Source of the DNA: Chloroflexota bacterium
Lineage (GTDB): Bacteria > Chloroflexota > Dehalococcoidia > Bin125
Length of the DNA stretch: 64,000 nt
Assembly: GCA_003228175.2 (NCBI GenBank)
Contig: QGNQ01000004.1
Span: 1-64,000, forward strand
Direction: 5' to 3'
Made by a program: the position numbers and the translations under genes. Positions within the stretch are counted from its first letter, which is position 1. Every line of letters starts with the position of its first letter. Positions 41,747-51,137 of this stretch are shown in pieces. Below the pieces are notes generated by a model. The model did no database searches and had not been told where the DNA came from. It was given only the letters and a program-made list of their open reading frames with translations.

Positions 41747-43549
41747 TCAGGGTTCCAGCGTGACATCGATCTGGCTGCCGACGCGCACATCACCGTCGGA
41801 GACGATGAGGCGGGTCTCGTAGTCGCCGGGGACGGTGGGCGTATTCCACACCACCCAGCCAGCGGTGCCGGAGCCGGTCAAGTCGCCCCCCTCCACTTCC
41901 CAGAGCGGGATCAGCAGCTCCTCATTGGGCCGGACCAGATTGACGGCGCCCGCCTCCAGGAACTGCGTAATGACGGGCCAGATGTTGGCCTGCCCGCCCC
42001 CCGCGGAGACATCGCTGATGGCGATGCCGCCGAGCTGGAACTCCTCGATCAGGTCCAGCTTGAACGCGAGGCTGAAGCGGTTCTCGATCCAGACGGTGAC
42101 GTTGTTGCCGGCGGAGTCTGGGTAGACGTAGGAGACCATGTTGGCGAAGCGGTCCCAGAAGAGCCCGCTTGCGCCGCCGTCCTGGAAGATGTTGTCGCCG
42201 ACCAAGCGGACGCGTTGCCCGGCGACGAGAGGGCCGGTCTCGCGCACGGCGAGGCGCGAGGCGAGGCCCAGCGCGACGCGCTGTGTCAGTGTTTCGATGC
42301 CGCCCACGCTCTTTTGAATGCTGTAGGGGGAGACGGTGAGCAGCACCTTTTCGCGGGGCACCCGATTCAGCACCGCGGGCAAGGTGGCGACGAGCGACTC
42401 GCGAAAGATCGATTGGTCCTGCGGGGGGACGAGCTTGATTCGGTCCACGACGGCGCCCAGCGCGGCGAGGTCGTAAGCGCCCAGGTTGAGGCCGCTGGCG
42501 TCCCGGGTGGGCAGAGGCACGCTGATGGTGATGCCGCGATCATCGCGGTGGAGCTGGTCGGCGAGTTCCGTGATGAACTCCGTGAACTCTTCACGCAGGG
42601 GGTCGGTGATGAACTGGTAGTCGATGTCGACGCCGTCGAAGCGCCCGGTCTGGACCATCAGCAGGATGTTGTTCTTGTGCTGTCGGCGGAGTTGCTCGGA
42701 GGCGAGCACGCCGTTGATCGTATCGGCGTCCTGCCGGGCAGCGAGCACGACGGGATAGACCGCCTGGGTGATATCTGGCGGCAGGCTCTCGAGTTGACCC
42801 AGGGACAAGAGAGAGCCGTCCTCGGCCGGGACGAAGCTGATGGGATTGATGATCGTGATGGTGTTGGCGGCTTCCGGGTGCAGCTCCTGCCCGGGCGGCA
42901 GGCTGCCCGTGACCGTGTCGCGGAACTGCAGGCGGCGCAGGATGGCGATGTTGCGTGGCGGGATCACCACTTCGACGCTGGCGGCGGCCCCGTCGGCGGA
43001 GAGGAGGGCGGCGCCGAGACGCTGCCAAGCGCCGTTCTCGAAGGTGTAGGCGCCCAGGTTGCGTTGGTCCTGGGTCTCCGCGTTGAGGCGCAAGGTGAGG
43101 ACGTAGGGCCCTTCCAGGGTGACGGGGATGTCGATGTCGTAGATGGGGCTGACCGAGCGGAGGCTGTCGGGCACCTCTGGAATGCTCTCGCGCAGGGCGG
43201 CGGTGACGCCCGTTGTGGGTGTGAGCGAGGGGATGGCGGTGACGGCGCCGTTTGCGGCCGGGGTGGCGCCGCCGTCGGGGGCGTCGTCGCTATCGAGCAG
43301 GGCGATGGGCGGCACGAAGAGCACGGCGATGGCGGCGGCAAGGGCGACGACGGCGAAGCCGACCAGCAGCAGTCCGAAGTCTGAACCGCCACTGCGCTGG
43401 CGTCGCGAGGAGCGCCGGACGCCAATGGGGCCGCGTCGCAGGAGGGGATCGGGTTGCGGTGGCGGATCCGGCTGCTGGCCGGACGGGGACTGGGGCCCGC
43501 GCGCGCGGCCGCGGCCGCCACCCTTTTGGTCGAACGGGCCGTTACTCAT
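41747..43549 (-). CDS. Membrane-anchored GH18-like protein lacking the catalytic Glu
   Basis: 600 residues. A Gly/Pro/Arg-rich cytoplasmic start, one transmembrane helix (FGLLLVGFAVVALAAAIAVLFV, about residues 58-79), an Ig-like beta domain, then a TIM-barrel region like glycoside hydrolase family 18 or YaaH-type wall proteins. The GH18 motif DGxDxDxE reads DGVDIDYQ (residues about 305-312), so the catalytic Glu is Gln. Later segments (VSYVYPDSAGNNVTVWIENRFSLAFKLDLIEEFQLGGIAI) match the end of the barrel. Probably a glycan-binding or wall-sensing protein rather than an active chitinase. C-terminal Ig-like tail (YETRLIVSDGDVRVGSQIDVTLE). Confidence 0.85.
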   Translation of the reverse strand: MSNGPFDQKGGGRGRARGPQSPSGQQPDPPPQPDPLLRRGPIGVRRSSRRQRSGGSDFGLLLVGFAVVALAAAIAVLFVPPIALLDSDDAPDGGATPAANGAVTAIPSLTPTTGVTAALRESIPEVPDSLRSVSPIYDIDIPVTLEGPYVLTLRLNAETQDQRNLGAYTFENGAWQRLGAALLSADGAAASVEVVIPPRNIAILRRLQFRDTVTGSLPPGQELHPEAANTITIINPISFVPAEDGSLLSLGQLESLPPDITQAVYPVVLAARQDADTINGVLASEQLRRQHKNNILLMVQTGRFDGVDIDYQFITDPLREEFTEFITELADQLHRDDRGITISVPLPTRDASGLNLGAYDLAALGAVVDRIKLVPPQDQSIFRESLVATLPAVLNRVPREKVLLTVSPYSIQKSVGGIETLTQRVALGLASRLAVRETGPLVAGQRVRLVGDNIFQDGGASGLFWDRFANMVSYVYPDSAGNNVTVWIENRFSLAFKLDLIEEFQLGGIAISDVSAGGGQANIWPVITQFLEAGAVNLVRPNEELLIPLWEVEGGDLTGSGTAGWVVWNTPTVPGDYETRLIVSDGDVRVGSQIDVTLEP

Positions 43550-43649
43550 GCGCCCCTACTTTGCGGATGCGCGCGGCCATGCGGAGAGCGGGTCGCGTCG
43601 TTCGAGCGAGCGTACCGGCTTCGGGATCGGCGGTTGCGCGGCGTATGGG

Positions 43650-44777
43650 TCATCGTTGTCGCAGCACGGGCACGACCTCGATCAGGTGTTCCTCGCCCGC
43701 TTCGTCGACGTAGACCACATCCACCGCTCGATCCGGGGTTAGCTGCTGCAGGACGTGGAAGTACGGCGTCTCGTGGGTGAGCATGAATCCGTTGAGACTG
43801 ATGATGATATCGCCGGGACGGATACCCGCGTCGGCGAAGACGCTGCTGCGCAGCATCTCGATGATGAACGCGCCTTCAGTGCGGTCCGCGCCGAGCTGCT
43901 CGGCGATGAAGTCATCGAGCGACTGCTGTTCGACGACGCCGAAGTCGGGCCGCGGGAAGTCGCCGTCCTCGGCGATGATGCGCTCCGCGATCGGCAGGAC
44001 GCGGTCCGTGCCGAGCGCGAATCCGACACCTTGCACGACTTGTCCGTCGCTGGTGGAGGTGACGACCTGGGTGACGAGCCCGACAACCGCGCCAGCGGTG
44101 TTGAGGAGGGGTCCGCCACTGTTGCCGGGGTTTACGGCGGCGTCAGTCTGGACGTAGTCCTGCCGATTGCTCTGGTCGGGACCGAAGAACCGCGCGTCGG
44201 GGTTGCTGACGATGCCGAGGGCCAGGGCGGCGCCGTTGCCCAGCGCGTTGCCGAAGCTGAAGACCGGATCGCCGAGCCGCAGCGCCCCCGAGGGCGCGAA
44301 AATAGCCGGCGCGAGTCCATCCGGATCGGTGCGCAGCACCGCGAGGTCGGTGAAGGGACGATCGTCGCCGACCAGCTCAGCCGTGCGGATGGATCCGTCG
44401 TGGAAGCGCAGCTCGATGCGGAGGGCGTCGCGGACGACATGCTCGTTGGTAAGCACGTGGCCCGCGTCGTCAAGGATGACGCCGGTGCCGATGGCGCCGC
44501 GGGAGATCGTACGGCCCTGATCGTCGACGCCGTCGGGGAATTCGGTCGTGATCAACACGACGGTGGGCCTGACGGTCTCGAACAGGGCCTCCACGTCGTC
44601 GCGCACGGCGGCGGCTTGCTGGGCTTCGCGGAGGGAATCGATCCGGGTCTCGAGCGCGGTGAGCGCGTCTGCGGTGCTGTCGTCGTCGTCATTGTCGAGC
44701 GCAACGACGACGATGAGAGCGCCTAGGAGGCCCGCGATGAGTCCGGCCAGCAGGGCGGCGAGGATGGTGAGTCGCAT
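43650..44777 (-). CDS. HtrA/DegP-like serine protease, membrane anchored
   Basis: 375 residues. N-terminal transmembrane helix (LAALLAGLIAGLLGALIVVVAL), then a short coiled coil, trypsin-like domain with the triad His (VLTNEHVV), Asp (FTDLAVL) and Ser (NPGNSGGPLL), and one PDZ domain (about 290-370: RPGDIIISLNGFMLTHE). Extracytoplasmic quality control of misfolded proteins is the expected role. Start chosen at 44777; GGAG lies ten bases upstream. A possible extended -10 (TGATACACT) on the minus strand sits near 44876. Divergent from greA. Confidence 0.93.
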   Translation of the reverse strand: MRLTILAALLAGLIAGLLGALIVVVALDNDDDDSTADALTALETRIDSLREAQQAAAVRDDVEALFETVRPTVVLITTEFPDGVDDQGRTISRGAIGTGVILDDAGHVLTNEHVVRDALRIELRFHDGSIRTAELVGDDRPFTDLAVLRTDPDGLAPAIFAPSGALRLGDPVFSFGNALGNGAALALGIVSNPDARFFGPDQSNRQDYVQTDAAVNPGNSGGPLLNTAGAVVGLVTQVVTSTSDGQVVQGVGFALGTDRVLPIAERIIAEDGDFPRPDFGVVEQQSLDDFIAEQLGADRTEGAFIIEMLRSSVFADAGIRPGDIIISLNGFMLTHETPYFHVLQQLTPDRAVDVVYVDEAGEEHLIEVVPVLRQR

Positions 44778-45065
44778 GCCGGTGTTGCTCCGCGCGAGGC
44801 GCGCTGGGCTGCTCCGCGCAGGCGCGCGGCGGATCCCCACCCCGGCGGGAGGCGCTGACTCCCGAACCGGGCAGAGTGTATCAGGCGAAACAGGCCACGA
44901 TTTCGTGCCGGCGCGGCGGCGCTTGGTCCCGTGGGTATACTCCGTCCGCCCAGCAACCCATTCGTTGCGTCGGACGCCGGGGCGGCGGCCTTGGTCGTTT
45001 TTTCGTTGCTGCCACGGGGGGCGAGGGAGCCCACCGACGGCAGGGCGGGGTTGGAGGAGCCAGCG

Positions 45066-45542
45066 ATGGCGGTGCAGAAGCCGATCCCGATCACGGCGCA
45101 GGGTCTCGTACGGTTGCGCGCGGAGCTGGACGACCTGCTCACGAACAAGCGCCCTGCGGCGGCGGCGTTGATTCAGCAGACGCTAGAGGAGTCAGCGGGC
45201 ACGCAGACGGATGGCGAATACGAAGAGGCGAAGAACGAGCAGGCGTTCATGGAAGGGCGCATCCGCAAGCTGGAAGAGATCCTGGCGAATGCCCAGGTGA
45301 TCGACGAGACGGAAGCGCACAATCCGGACAGCGTGCACCTGGGCGCAACGGTGACCGTGACCGTGGGTCGCAAGCGGCAGCGCTTCACGATTGTTGGCAT
45401 GGCGGAAGTGGACCCGTCACACGGCTTCGTCAGCGACGAGTCGCCGGTGGGCCGGGCGTTGCTGGGACGCAGCCTGGGCGAGACGGTCGATGTGGAAGCC
45501 CCGTCCGGCACCATCAAGATGAAGATCAAGGCCATCGAGTAG
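45066..45542 (+). CDS. greA: Transcription elongation factor GreA
   Basis: 158 residues. Coiled coil (about 10-75) with acidic tip (TQTDGEYEEAKNEQ), then the FKBP-like C-terminal domain (HLGATVTVTVGRKRQRFTIVG ... SPVGRALLGRSLGETVDVEAPSG). It relieves backtracked RNA polymerase. Start at 45066 with GGAGGAG six to seven bases before; a TATACT -10 lies at 44936. It is followed by a terminator and lysS, the classic greA-lysS order. The window has a second, fused Gre factor at 23021. Confidence 0.97.
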   Translation: MAVQKPIPITAQGLVRLRAELDDLLTNKRPAAAALIQQTLEESAGTQTDGEYEEAKNEQAFMEGRIRKLEEILANAQVIDETEAHNPDSVHLGATVTVTVGRKRQRFTIVGMAEVDPSHGFVSDESPVGRALLGRSLGETVDVEAPSGTIKMKIKAIE

Positions 45543-45570
45543 GGCGCGGCCCCGGCTTCCATGGCGGACG

Positions 45571-45597
45571 CGGGCGCCCAGCGGGCGCCCGTTCTCT
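45571..45597 (+). terminator. Intrinsic terminator after greA
   Basis: Stem cgggcgccc / gggcgcccg (nine perfect pairs, loop agc at 45580-45582) followed by ttctctt. It lies 29 bp after the greA stop and before lysS. Confidence 0.7.
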
Positions 45598-45658
45598 TGC
45601 CAGATCGATCAGTGCGGCGTGAGTTGTGCCAGGGCACGCAGAGGAGCAAGGTGGGGCC

Positions 45659-47158
45659 ATGCCTGAGGCACCGAGTGAGCGACTGCAGGAGCTGAGCGCG
45701 CAGCGTCGCGAGAAGGCGGACGCGCTGCGCGCGGCGGGCGTCGATCCGTACCCGGCGCGGGGGGGCGGGGCGCTGACGAGGATCGCCGAGGCGCGGTCGC
45801 AGTTCGAGGCGTTTGAGTCGGCGGGGAGCGCCCAGGCGGAGGCGCCGGGAACGCGAGTCGCCGGACGGATCACGAACCTGCGCAACCTGGGCAAGCTGGC
45901 CTTCCTGGACGTGCGCGACGGCTCCGGCGCGATGCAGCTGATGTGTCGCAAGAACGTGCTGGGCGATGACTGGTCGGTGCTGGCGGCCCTGGACCTGGGT
46001 GACTTCGTGGAGGCGGCGGGGTCGATGATCCGGACGCGCACGGGCGAGATCTCCATCGATGCGTCGGAGCTGCGGATGCTGACGAAATCCTTGCGGCCGC
46101 CGCCGGAGAAGTTCCACGGCCTGCAGGATGTGGAAGCGCGCTACCGGCAGCGCTATTTGGATTTGCAGTCGAACGAGGATTCGCGCGGGGTGTTGGTGCA
46201 GCGCTCGCAGATCATCGCGGCGGTGCGACGCTTCATGGAGGCGCGCGGGTTCCTGGAGGTGGAGACGCCCGTCCTGCAGCCGGAGGCGGGCGGCGCGGCG
46301 GCGCGACCCTTCCTCACGCACCTCAACGCGCTGGACGAGGAGCGCTACCTGCGCATCGCGCTGGAGCTGCATCTGAAGCGGTTGATCGTGGGCGGGCTGG
46401 ACCGGGTGTACGAGCTGGGCCGCATCTTCCGCAACGAGGGCACGTCGACGCGGCACAACCCCGAGTTCACGATGATGGAGTCGTATCAGGCCTACGCCGA
46501 CTACGGCGATGTGGCGCGGATGGTGGAGGAGCTGGTCTCCACCGTCGCGCAGGAGGTTCTGGGCACGACGTCGGTCCAGTTCGGGACGCACACGCTGGAG
46601 CTGGCGCCGCCGTGGCGTCGGGTGACGATGCGCGAGGCGCTGCAGGAGTACGCCGGGGTGGATTTCTTCGACTACCGCGACGTGGCTTCGATGACGGCGC
46701 TGCTGCACGAGAAGCACATCGCCGTGCCGGAGAACGCGGGCTGGGGCAAGCTGCTGGACGCTCTCGTCTCGGAGACGGTGGAGCCGCGGTTGATCCAGCC
46801 GACGTTCCTGCTGGACTACCCGGTGGAGCTGTCGCCGCTGGCGAAGCGTCGGACGGATGAGCCCTCGCTGGTGGAGCGCTTCGAGGCGTTCGCGGCGGGC
46901 TGGGAGCTGGGCAACGCCTACAGCGAGCTCAACGACCCGGTCGATCAGCGGGCGCGCTTCGCCTCGCAAGTGGCGCTACAGGACGCGGGCGACGACGAGG
47001 CGGAGATGGTGGACGAGGATTTCCTGGTGGCGCTGGAGCACGGGATGCCGCCGACGGGCGGGCTGGGGATCGGCATCGATCGACTGGTCATGGTGCTGAC
47101 CAACTCGGAGTCGATCCGGGACGTGATCTTATTCCCGCTGCTGCGTCGGCGGGGGTAA
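45659..47158 (+). CDS. lysS: Lysyl-tRNA synthetase (class II)
   Basis: 499 residues. N-terminal OB-fold (VAGRITNLRNLGKLAFLDVRDGSGAMQL), then the class II core with motif 2 (YELGRIFRNEGTSTRHNPEFTMMESYQAY) and motif 3 (GGLGIGIDRLVMVLTNSESIRDVILFPLLR). Start at 45659 with GGAGCAAGG upstream. Length normal. Confidence 0.98.
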   Translation: MPEAPSERLQELSAQRREKADALRAAGVDPYPARGGGALTRIAEARSQFEAFESAGSAQAEAPGTRVAGRITNLRNLGKLAFLDVRDGSGAMQLMCRKNVLGDDWSVLAALDLGDFVEAAGSMIRTRTGEISIDASELRMLTKSLRPPPEKFHGLQDVEARYRQRYLDLQSNEDSRGVLVQRSQIIAAVRRFMEARGFLEVETPVLQPEAGGAAARPFLTHLNALDEERYLRIALELHLKRLIVGGLDRVYELGRIFRNEGTSTRHNPEFTMMESYQAYADYGDVARMVEELVSTVAQEVLGTTSVQFGTHTLELAPPWRRVTMREALQEYAGVDFFDYRDVASMTALLHEKHIAVPENAGWGKLLDALVSETVEPRLIQPTFLLDYPVELSPLAKRRTDEPSLVERFEAFAAGWELGNAYSELNDPVDQRARFASQVALQDAGDDEAEMVDEDFLVALEHGMPPTGGLGIGIDRLVMVLTNSESIRDVILFPLLRRRG

Positions 47159-47162
47159 GGGG

Positions 47163-47288
47163 CTAGGCGCTGCTGGTTGCGGTCAGCTCGACAACGACAC
47201 CGTCGCTGACTTCGCGAGATTCGGAGCCGGGGCGGTCGCTGAGCTCGATGTAGAGGGAGTCGGTTTCCGCGTCGTAGATGAGCCTCAC
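47163..47288 (-). CDS. Small DUF2283-like protein
   Basis: 41 residues from a GTG at 47288 with GGAGG six bases upstream. The sequence reads RLIYDAETDSLYIELSDRPG, then SESREVSDGVVVELTATSSA, which matches the start of DUF2283 proteins (YDPEADALYIRLSD...). Those are usually about 60-70 residues; here the C-terminal half is missing. No function known; members are often near toxin-like or mobile genes. Convergent with lysS. Confidence 0.65.
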   Translation of the reverse strand: MRLIYDAETDSLYIELSDRPGSESREVSDGVVVELTATSSA

Positions 47289-47331
47289 GGCTGGCCTCCG
47301 AGGCACGCCCGAATGGGGTGAGGGCACAGGC

Positions 47332-47337
47332 TAGTCT
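47332..47337 (+). promoter_or_regulatory. -10 box (TAGTCT) of leaderless NUDIX gene
   Basis: TAGTCT, seven bases, then ATG at 47345. No Shine-Dalgarno visible. Confidence 0.6.
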
Positions 47338-47344
47338 CGTGAGC

Positions 47345-47827
47345 ATGATCCGACACTTCACGGTCTCCGCGTTCGTCTCGACGACCGAGGCGACCCTCCT
47401 GCACTGGCACGCCAAGAATCAGATGTGGCTGCCGCCCGGCGGGCACGTGGAGGCCAACGAGGACACGATCCAGGCCGCGCACCGCGAGGTACTGGAGGAG
47501 ACGGGGCTGACGGTCGCGATTCTGCCGACGGCGCCGCCATTCGACTACGCGGAGCCGCCGCAGTTGCCGGCGCCGGTGACGATCATGGTGGAGGACATCG
47601 CGGAGCACCCGGTGGACGGGCGGCACCAGCACATCGACTCGATCTACTTCACGCGACCGCAGCCGCCGGAGCAGCCGATCCAGGAGGGTTGGGCGTGGGT
47701 GTCGGCGGAGGCGTTGCGGGCGAACACGCCCTTGTCCGCGAGCGAGGGAGCGCCGGCGGTCGAGATCGCGGAGGATGTGCGGGTGCTGGGGCTGGCATCG
47801 ATCGAGCGAGCGGCGGAGCCAAGGTAA
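47345..47827 (+). CDS. NUDIX hydrolase
   Basis: 160 residues. A perfect Nudix box (GGHVEANEDTIQAAHREVLEETG, matching GX5EX7REUXEEXGU) from about residue 36. These enzymes hydrolyse a nucleoside diphosphate linked to another group; the substrate is not evident. Start at 47345 has a TANNNT box seven bases before. It stops 31 bp before serS. Confidence 0.92.
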   Translation: MIRHFTVSAFVSTTEATLLHWHAKNQMWLPPGGHVEANEDTIQAAHREVLEETGLTVAILPTAPPFDYAEPPQLPAPVTIMVEDIAEHPVDGRHQHIDSIYFTRPQPPEQPIQEGWAWVSAEALRANTPLSASEGAPAVEIAEDVRVLGLASIERAAEPR

Positions 47828-47858
47828 GGTTTCTCTGGGGTTGAGCCGAGGAGCCGGA

Positions 47859-49151
47859 ATGCTTTCGATTCAGTGGATCCGTGAGGCGCCGGACGAGGTG
47901 CGGGCGATGCTGGAGCGTCGTGGGACGACGGCGCCGGTCGATGCGGTGCTGGAGCGCGACGCGGAGCGCCGCACGATCCTGACGGAGGTCGAGCATCTGA
48001 AGGCGGACCGCAATCAGGCCGGCAAGGCGATCGGCAAGGCGAAGGATCAGGCGGAGCGCGAGTCGTTGATTGGGACGCAGCGCGAGGTGGCGGGTCGGAT
48101 CGATGCGCTGGACGAACGCCTGCGGGCGGTTGAGGCGGAGCTGCACGCGTTGGTCTCGCAGTTCCCCAACCGGCTACACGCCGACACGCCCACGGGCAGC
48201 GGCGAAGCGGACAACCAGGTCGTGCGGTCGATCGGGCTACCGCGCGCGTTCGATTTCGAGCCGAAGCCGCACTGGGAGATCGGCGAGTCGCTGCGCATCC
48301 TGGAAATCGAGCGGGCGACGGCGATGGCGGGGTCGCGGATGTTCGCCCTCCGTGGCCAGGGAGCGCGGTTGCAGCGCGCCCTGATCAATCACTTGCTGGA
48401 GCAGAATGAGGAGGCGGGTTACGAGAGTTGGTATCTGCCCAACCTGGTGCGGGAGGAAGCGATGTTTGCCTCCGGCCAGCTGCCCAAGTTCCGCGATAAT
48501 CTCTACCGCGACGCGGAGGAAGACTACTTCTTGGTACCGACGGCGGAGGTGCCGCTGACGAGCCTGCATCGCGACGAGATTCTGGATGGGGCTGTGCTGC
48601 CGCTGCGCTACACGGCGCACACGCCGTGCTTCCGTCGCGAGAAGATGAGCGCGGGGCGGGACGTGCGCGGGATCAAGCGGGTGCATCAGTTCGAGAAGGT
48701 GGAGATCTACCAGTTCACGACGCCGGAGGGGTCGGCGTCGGCGCTGGAGGAGATGATCGCGCACGCGGAGGGGCTGCTGGCCGGGCTGGGGCTGACGTAT
48801 CGGGTGTTGCAGCTGTGCAGCGCCGACATCGGCTTCAGCGCCGCGCTCTCGTTCGACCTGGAGGTGTGGGCGCCGGGCGCGGCGGAGTGGCTGGAGGTGA
48901 GCAGCATCAGCAACTGCCTGGACTTCCAGGCGCGCCGGGCGAACATCCGGTACCGGCCGGAGGAGGGGAAGTCAACGTCGTTCGTGCACACGCTGAACGG
49001 CAGCAGCTTCGGGATGACGCGGGTGTTCGCGGCGATTCTGGAGACGTACCAACGCCAGGACGGTGGGGTGGACATTCCGGACGTGCTGCAGCATCGGATG
49101 GGGCGGCTGATGCAAATCGAGGCGCCCACGGCGGCCGGAACCAGCGCCTGA
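47859..49151 (+). CDS. serS: Seryl-tRNA synthetase
   Basis: 430 residues. N-terminal long coiled-coil arm (about 30-105: LERDAERRTILTEVEHLKADRNQAGKAIG) that grips the tRNA-Ser extra arm, then class II motifs (motif 2 FRREKMSAGRDVRGIKRVHQFEKVEIYQFT; motif 3 near SSISNCLDFQARRANIRYR). GAGGAG five bases before the ATG at 47859. A tRNA-Ser(UGA) gene lies at 60041. Confidence 0.98.
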   Translation: MLSIQWIREAPDEVRAMLERRGTTAPVDAVLERDAERRTILTEVEHLKADRNQAGKAIGKAKDQAERESLIGTQREVAGRIDALDERLRAVEAELHALVSQFPNRLHADTPTGSGEADNQVVRSIGLPRAFDFEPKPHWEIGESLRILEIERATAMAGSRMFALRGQGARLQRALINHLLEQNEEAGYESWYLPNLVREEAMFASGQLPKFRDNLYRDAEEDYFLVPTAEVPLTSLHRDEILDGAVLPLRYTAHTPCFRREKMSAGRDVRGIKRVHQFEKVEIYQFTTPEGSASALEEMIAHAEGLLAGLGLTYRVLQLCSADIGFSAALSFDLEVWAPGAAEWLEVSSISNCLDFQARRANIRYRPEEGKSTSFVHTLNGSSFGMTRVFAAILETYQRQDGGVDIPDVLQHRMGRLMQIEAPTAAGTSA

Positions 49152-49158
49152 GCGACTG

Positions 49159-49812
49159 ATGATCTTCAAGCGACTGTTCAAACGGGCGACTCCTGCGCCG
49201 CCCTCACTGGCGGAGGGGCTAATCGCTCCTTTGGCGGAGGCGGGGCTGACGGCGGTCGTGGTGCAGGGGAGCGTCCCGGAGCGGGAGGCGGGGCTGCGGC
49301 CGGGCGTGACCGGTCGGGGACTGGTGCAGGTGAGCGAGGGCGGCCCGCCGGACTTCGTGCAGGTGACGTCGGAGGGGGGCGGGACGGGCCATCTGGTGCG
49401 GGCGGCGGCGATCGGGTTCCACTTCTTGATCCGGCGCGACCGGGTGGCCGATTCGATCGCGGCGGGGTGGGGGATCGGCGGCAAGGTGGTGGCGCGGCGG
49501 GAGTTCGGCGGGGTTGGGATGGCGCACAGCTTCCACTGGGAAGCGGCGATGGAGCTGTCGGATGTCGCGGCGCCGCAGGCGGTGACGGCGGCGGAGCATC
49601 TGAATCGGTGGCCGCTGCCGCGCGAGGCGATCCTGAAGCTGCTGCAAGATTCGAAGACGCTGGTGCTGGAGGTCGGTCCGGAGCTGCTGGCCCCGCACGG
49701 GGAGGCGGGGGTGATCCGAGCGTCGATCTTCTTCAGCGGCCAGGAAACGATCACGGCGGCGGAGGTCGAGCTGTTGCGGTCGATCTGCGGGGCGGTCGCG
49801 TCGGCGGACTGA
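49159..49812 (+). CDS. Hypothetical protein
   Basis: 217 residues, directly after serS (7 bp). The layout is a mix of strands and helices (AEGLIAPLAEAGLTAVVVQGSVPEREAGLRPG; LVRAAAIGFHFLIRRDRVADSIAAGW; IRASIFFSGQETITAAEVELLRSICGAVA). No membrane segment or signal peptide. I do not recognise the family. Its position in the serS unit suggests shared expression, not necessarily shared function. Confidence 0.7.
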   Translation: MIFKRLFKRATPAPPSLAEGLIAPLAEAGLTAVVVQGSVPEREAGLRPGVTGRGLVQVSEGGPPDFVQVTSEGGGTGHLVRAAAIGFHFLIRRDRVADSIAAGWGIGGKVVARREFGGVGMAHSFHWEAAMELSDVAAPQAVTAAEHLNRWPLPREAILKLLQDSKTLVLEVGPELLAPHGEAGVIRASIFFSGQETITAAEVELLRSICGAVASAD

Positions 49813-49841
49813 GGGGTCAGGGGGCTCGACGCCCGCGCCGC

Positions 49842-51134
49842 TCAGGCGTGCTCGATGGAGGTGTGGTCCGAGATGTCGCTGTCGACGGTGATCAGGTCTT
49901 CGACGGCGAGCTTGCCGATCGAGTCCTTGCCCAGGACGCGGCAGTAATCCTGCAGCTGCTCGCGGACGACGGCGAAGAAGTTGGCGGCCATGCCGGCGGC
50001 GTTGTCGATGTCGAATCGGTCGCGCAGCTCCTGCCGCTGGGTGGCGATGCCGACGGGGCAGTTGCCGGTGTGGCAGGCGCGGTACTGCTGACAGCCGATG
50101 GCCATGAGCGATGAGGTGGCGATGGCGACAGCGTCGGCGCCCAGCGCGATGGCCTTGGCGATGTCAGCGGGGGTGCGCAGGCCGCCGGTGACGATGAGGT
50201 CGACGTTGTGCACGCGGTGGGTATCGAAGAAGCGGCGGGCGCGGTCGACGGCGTAGACGGTGGGCATGCCGACGTGATCCTTGAGATGGACGGGGGCGGC
50301 GCCGGTCGCGCCGGGACGCCCGTCGATGGTGATCCAGTCGGGCTCGGCGATGAGGGCCGCTTCCATGTCCTCCTCCAGCTTGGAGGCCGCGAACTTGATG
50401 CCGACGGGTTTGCCGCCGGTGATCTGTCGGATCTCGCGGACGCGGTCGGCCAGGTCCTGGGGGCTGTTGATGTCGGGGAAGTGGGACGGGGAGTGCGCGG
50501 TCTGCCCGGGCTCGATGCCGCGCACGGCGGCGATCTCGGCGGTGACTTTGTCGCCCGGCAGGAGGCCGCCAGCGCCGGCCTTAGCGGCCTGTCCGATTTT
50601 GATCTCGATCGCGTCGGCGCGCTTGATGTTCTCCTCGGTCCAGCCGAAGTAGCCGGAGGCCATTTCGAAGATGTAGCGCTCAGCGTGCTCGCGCTCCTCG
50701 GGGTGCATGCCGCCTTCGCCTGAGCAGATGGCGATGCAGGCGTCGCTGGAGGCGCGGGCCAGCGCGACTTTCGCCTCCCGGGAGATGGCGCCGAATGACA
50801 TGTGCGAGATCAGGACGGGCATGTCGAGGTGCAGCGGCTGACCGCTGCGGGCGCCTAGATCGACGGCGAGAGAGACGGGCTCCTCGTCGAGCAGCGGCAG
50901 GTGGGCGAGCTGGGCGGGGCGGAACTGGAGGGCGTCGAAGGTGGGCACGTTCCGAGTGGTGCGCATCGCTTCGACGGCGCCGGAGCCGTAGCGGGCGAAG
51001 TGCTGGAGCGCGTCGTAGTCGGATTCGACGTCGTCGACGAAGCGCCGCCAGCGGCCCTGGTACTCGCGCAAGAAGCCACTGCTTGGAGTCGTGGGGACGG
51101 TCTCCGCGTCGATCTGCAGGGTGCCTTCGTGCAT
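49842..51134 (-). CDS. FMN-binding glutamate synthase-like protein
   Basis: 430 residues. The central GltS FMN domain (HMSFGAISREAKVALARASSDA, ICSGEGGMHPEE, EIKIGQAAKAGAGGLLPGDKV, TIDGRPGATGAAPVHLKDHVG) with the three-Cys motif of the 3Fe-4S cluster (GCQQYRACHTGNCPVG). The glutaminase and FAD beta subunit domains are not present, as in archaeal-type GltB and related FMN oxidoreductases. It may reduce 2-oxoglutarate plus ammonia or another imine. It is encoded 3 bp after a Rieske protein. Confidence 0.9.
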   Translation of the reverse strand: MHEGTLQIDAETVPTTPSSGFLREYQGRWRRFVDDVESDYDALQHFARYGSGAVEAMRTTRNVPTFDALQFRPAQLAHLPLLDEEPVSLAVDLGARSGQPLHLDMPVLISHMSFGAISREAKVALARASSDACIAICSGEGGMHPEEREHAERYIFEMASGYFGWTEENIKRADAIEIKIGQAAKAGAGGLLPGDKVTAEIAAVRGIEPGQTAHSPSHFPDINSPQDLADRVREIRQITGGKPVGIKFAASKLEEDMEAALIAEPDWITIDGRPGATGAAPVHLKDHVGMPTVYAVDRARRFFDTHRVHNVDLIVTGGLRTPADIAKAIALGADAVAIATSSLMAIGCQQYRACHTGNCPVGIATQRQELRDRFDIDNAAGMAANFFAVVREQLQDYCRVLGKDSIGKLAVEDLITVDSDISDHTSIEHA

Positions 51135-51137
51135 GCG

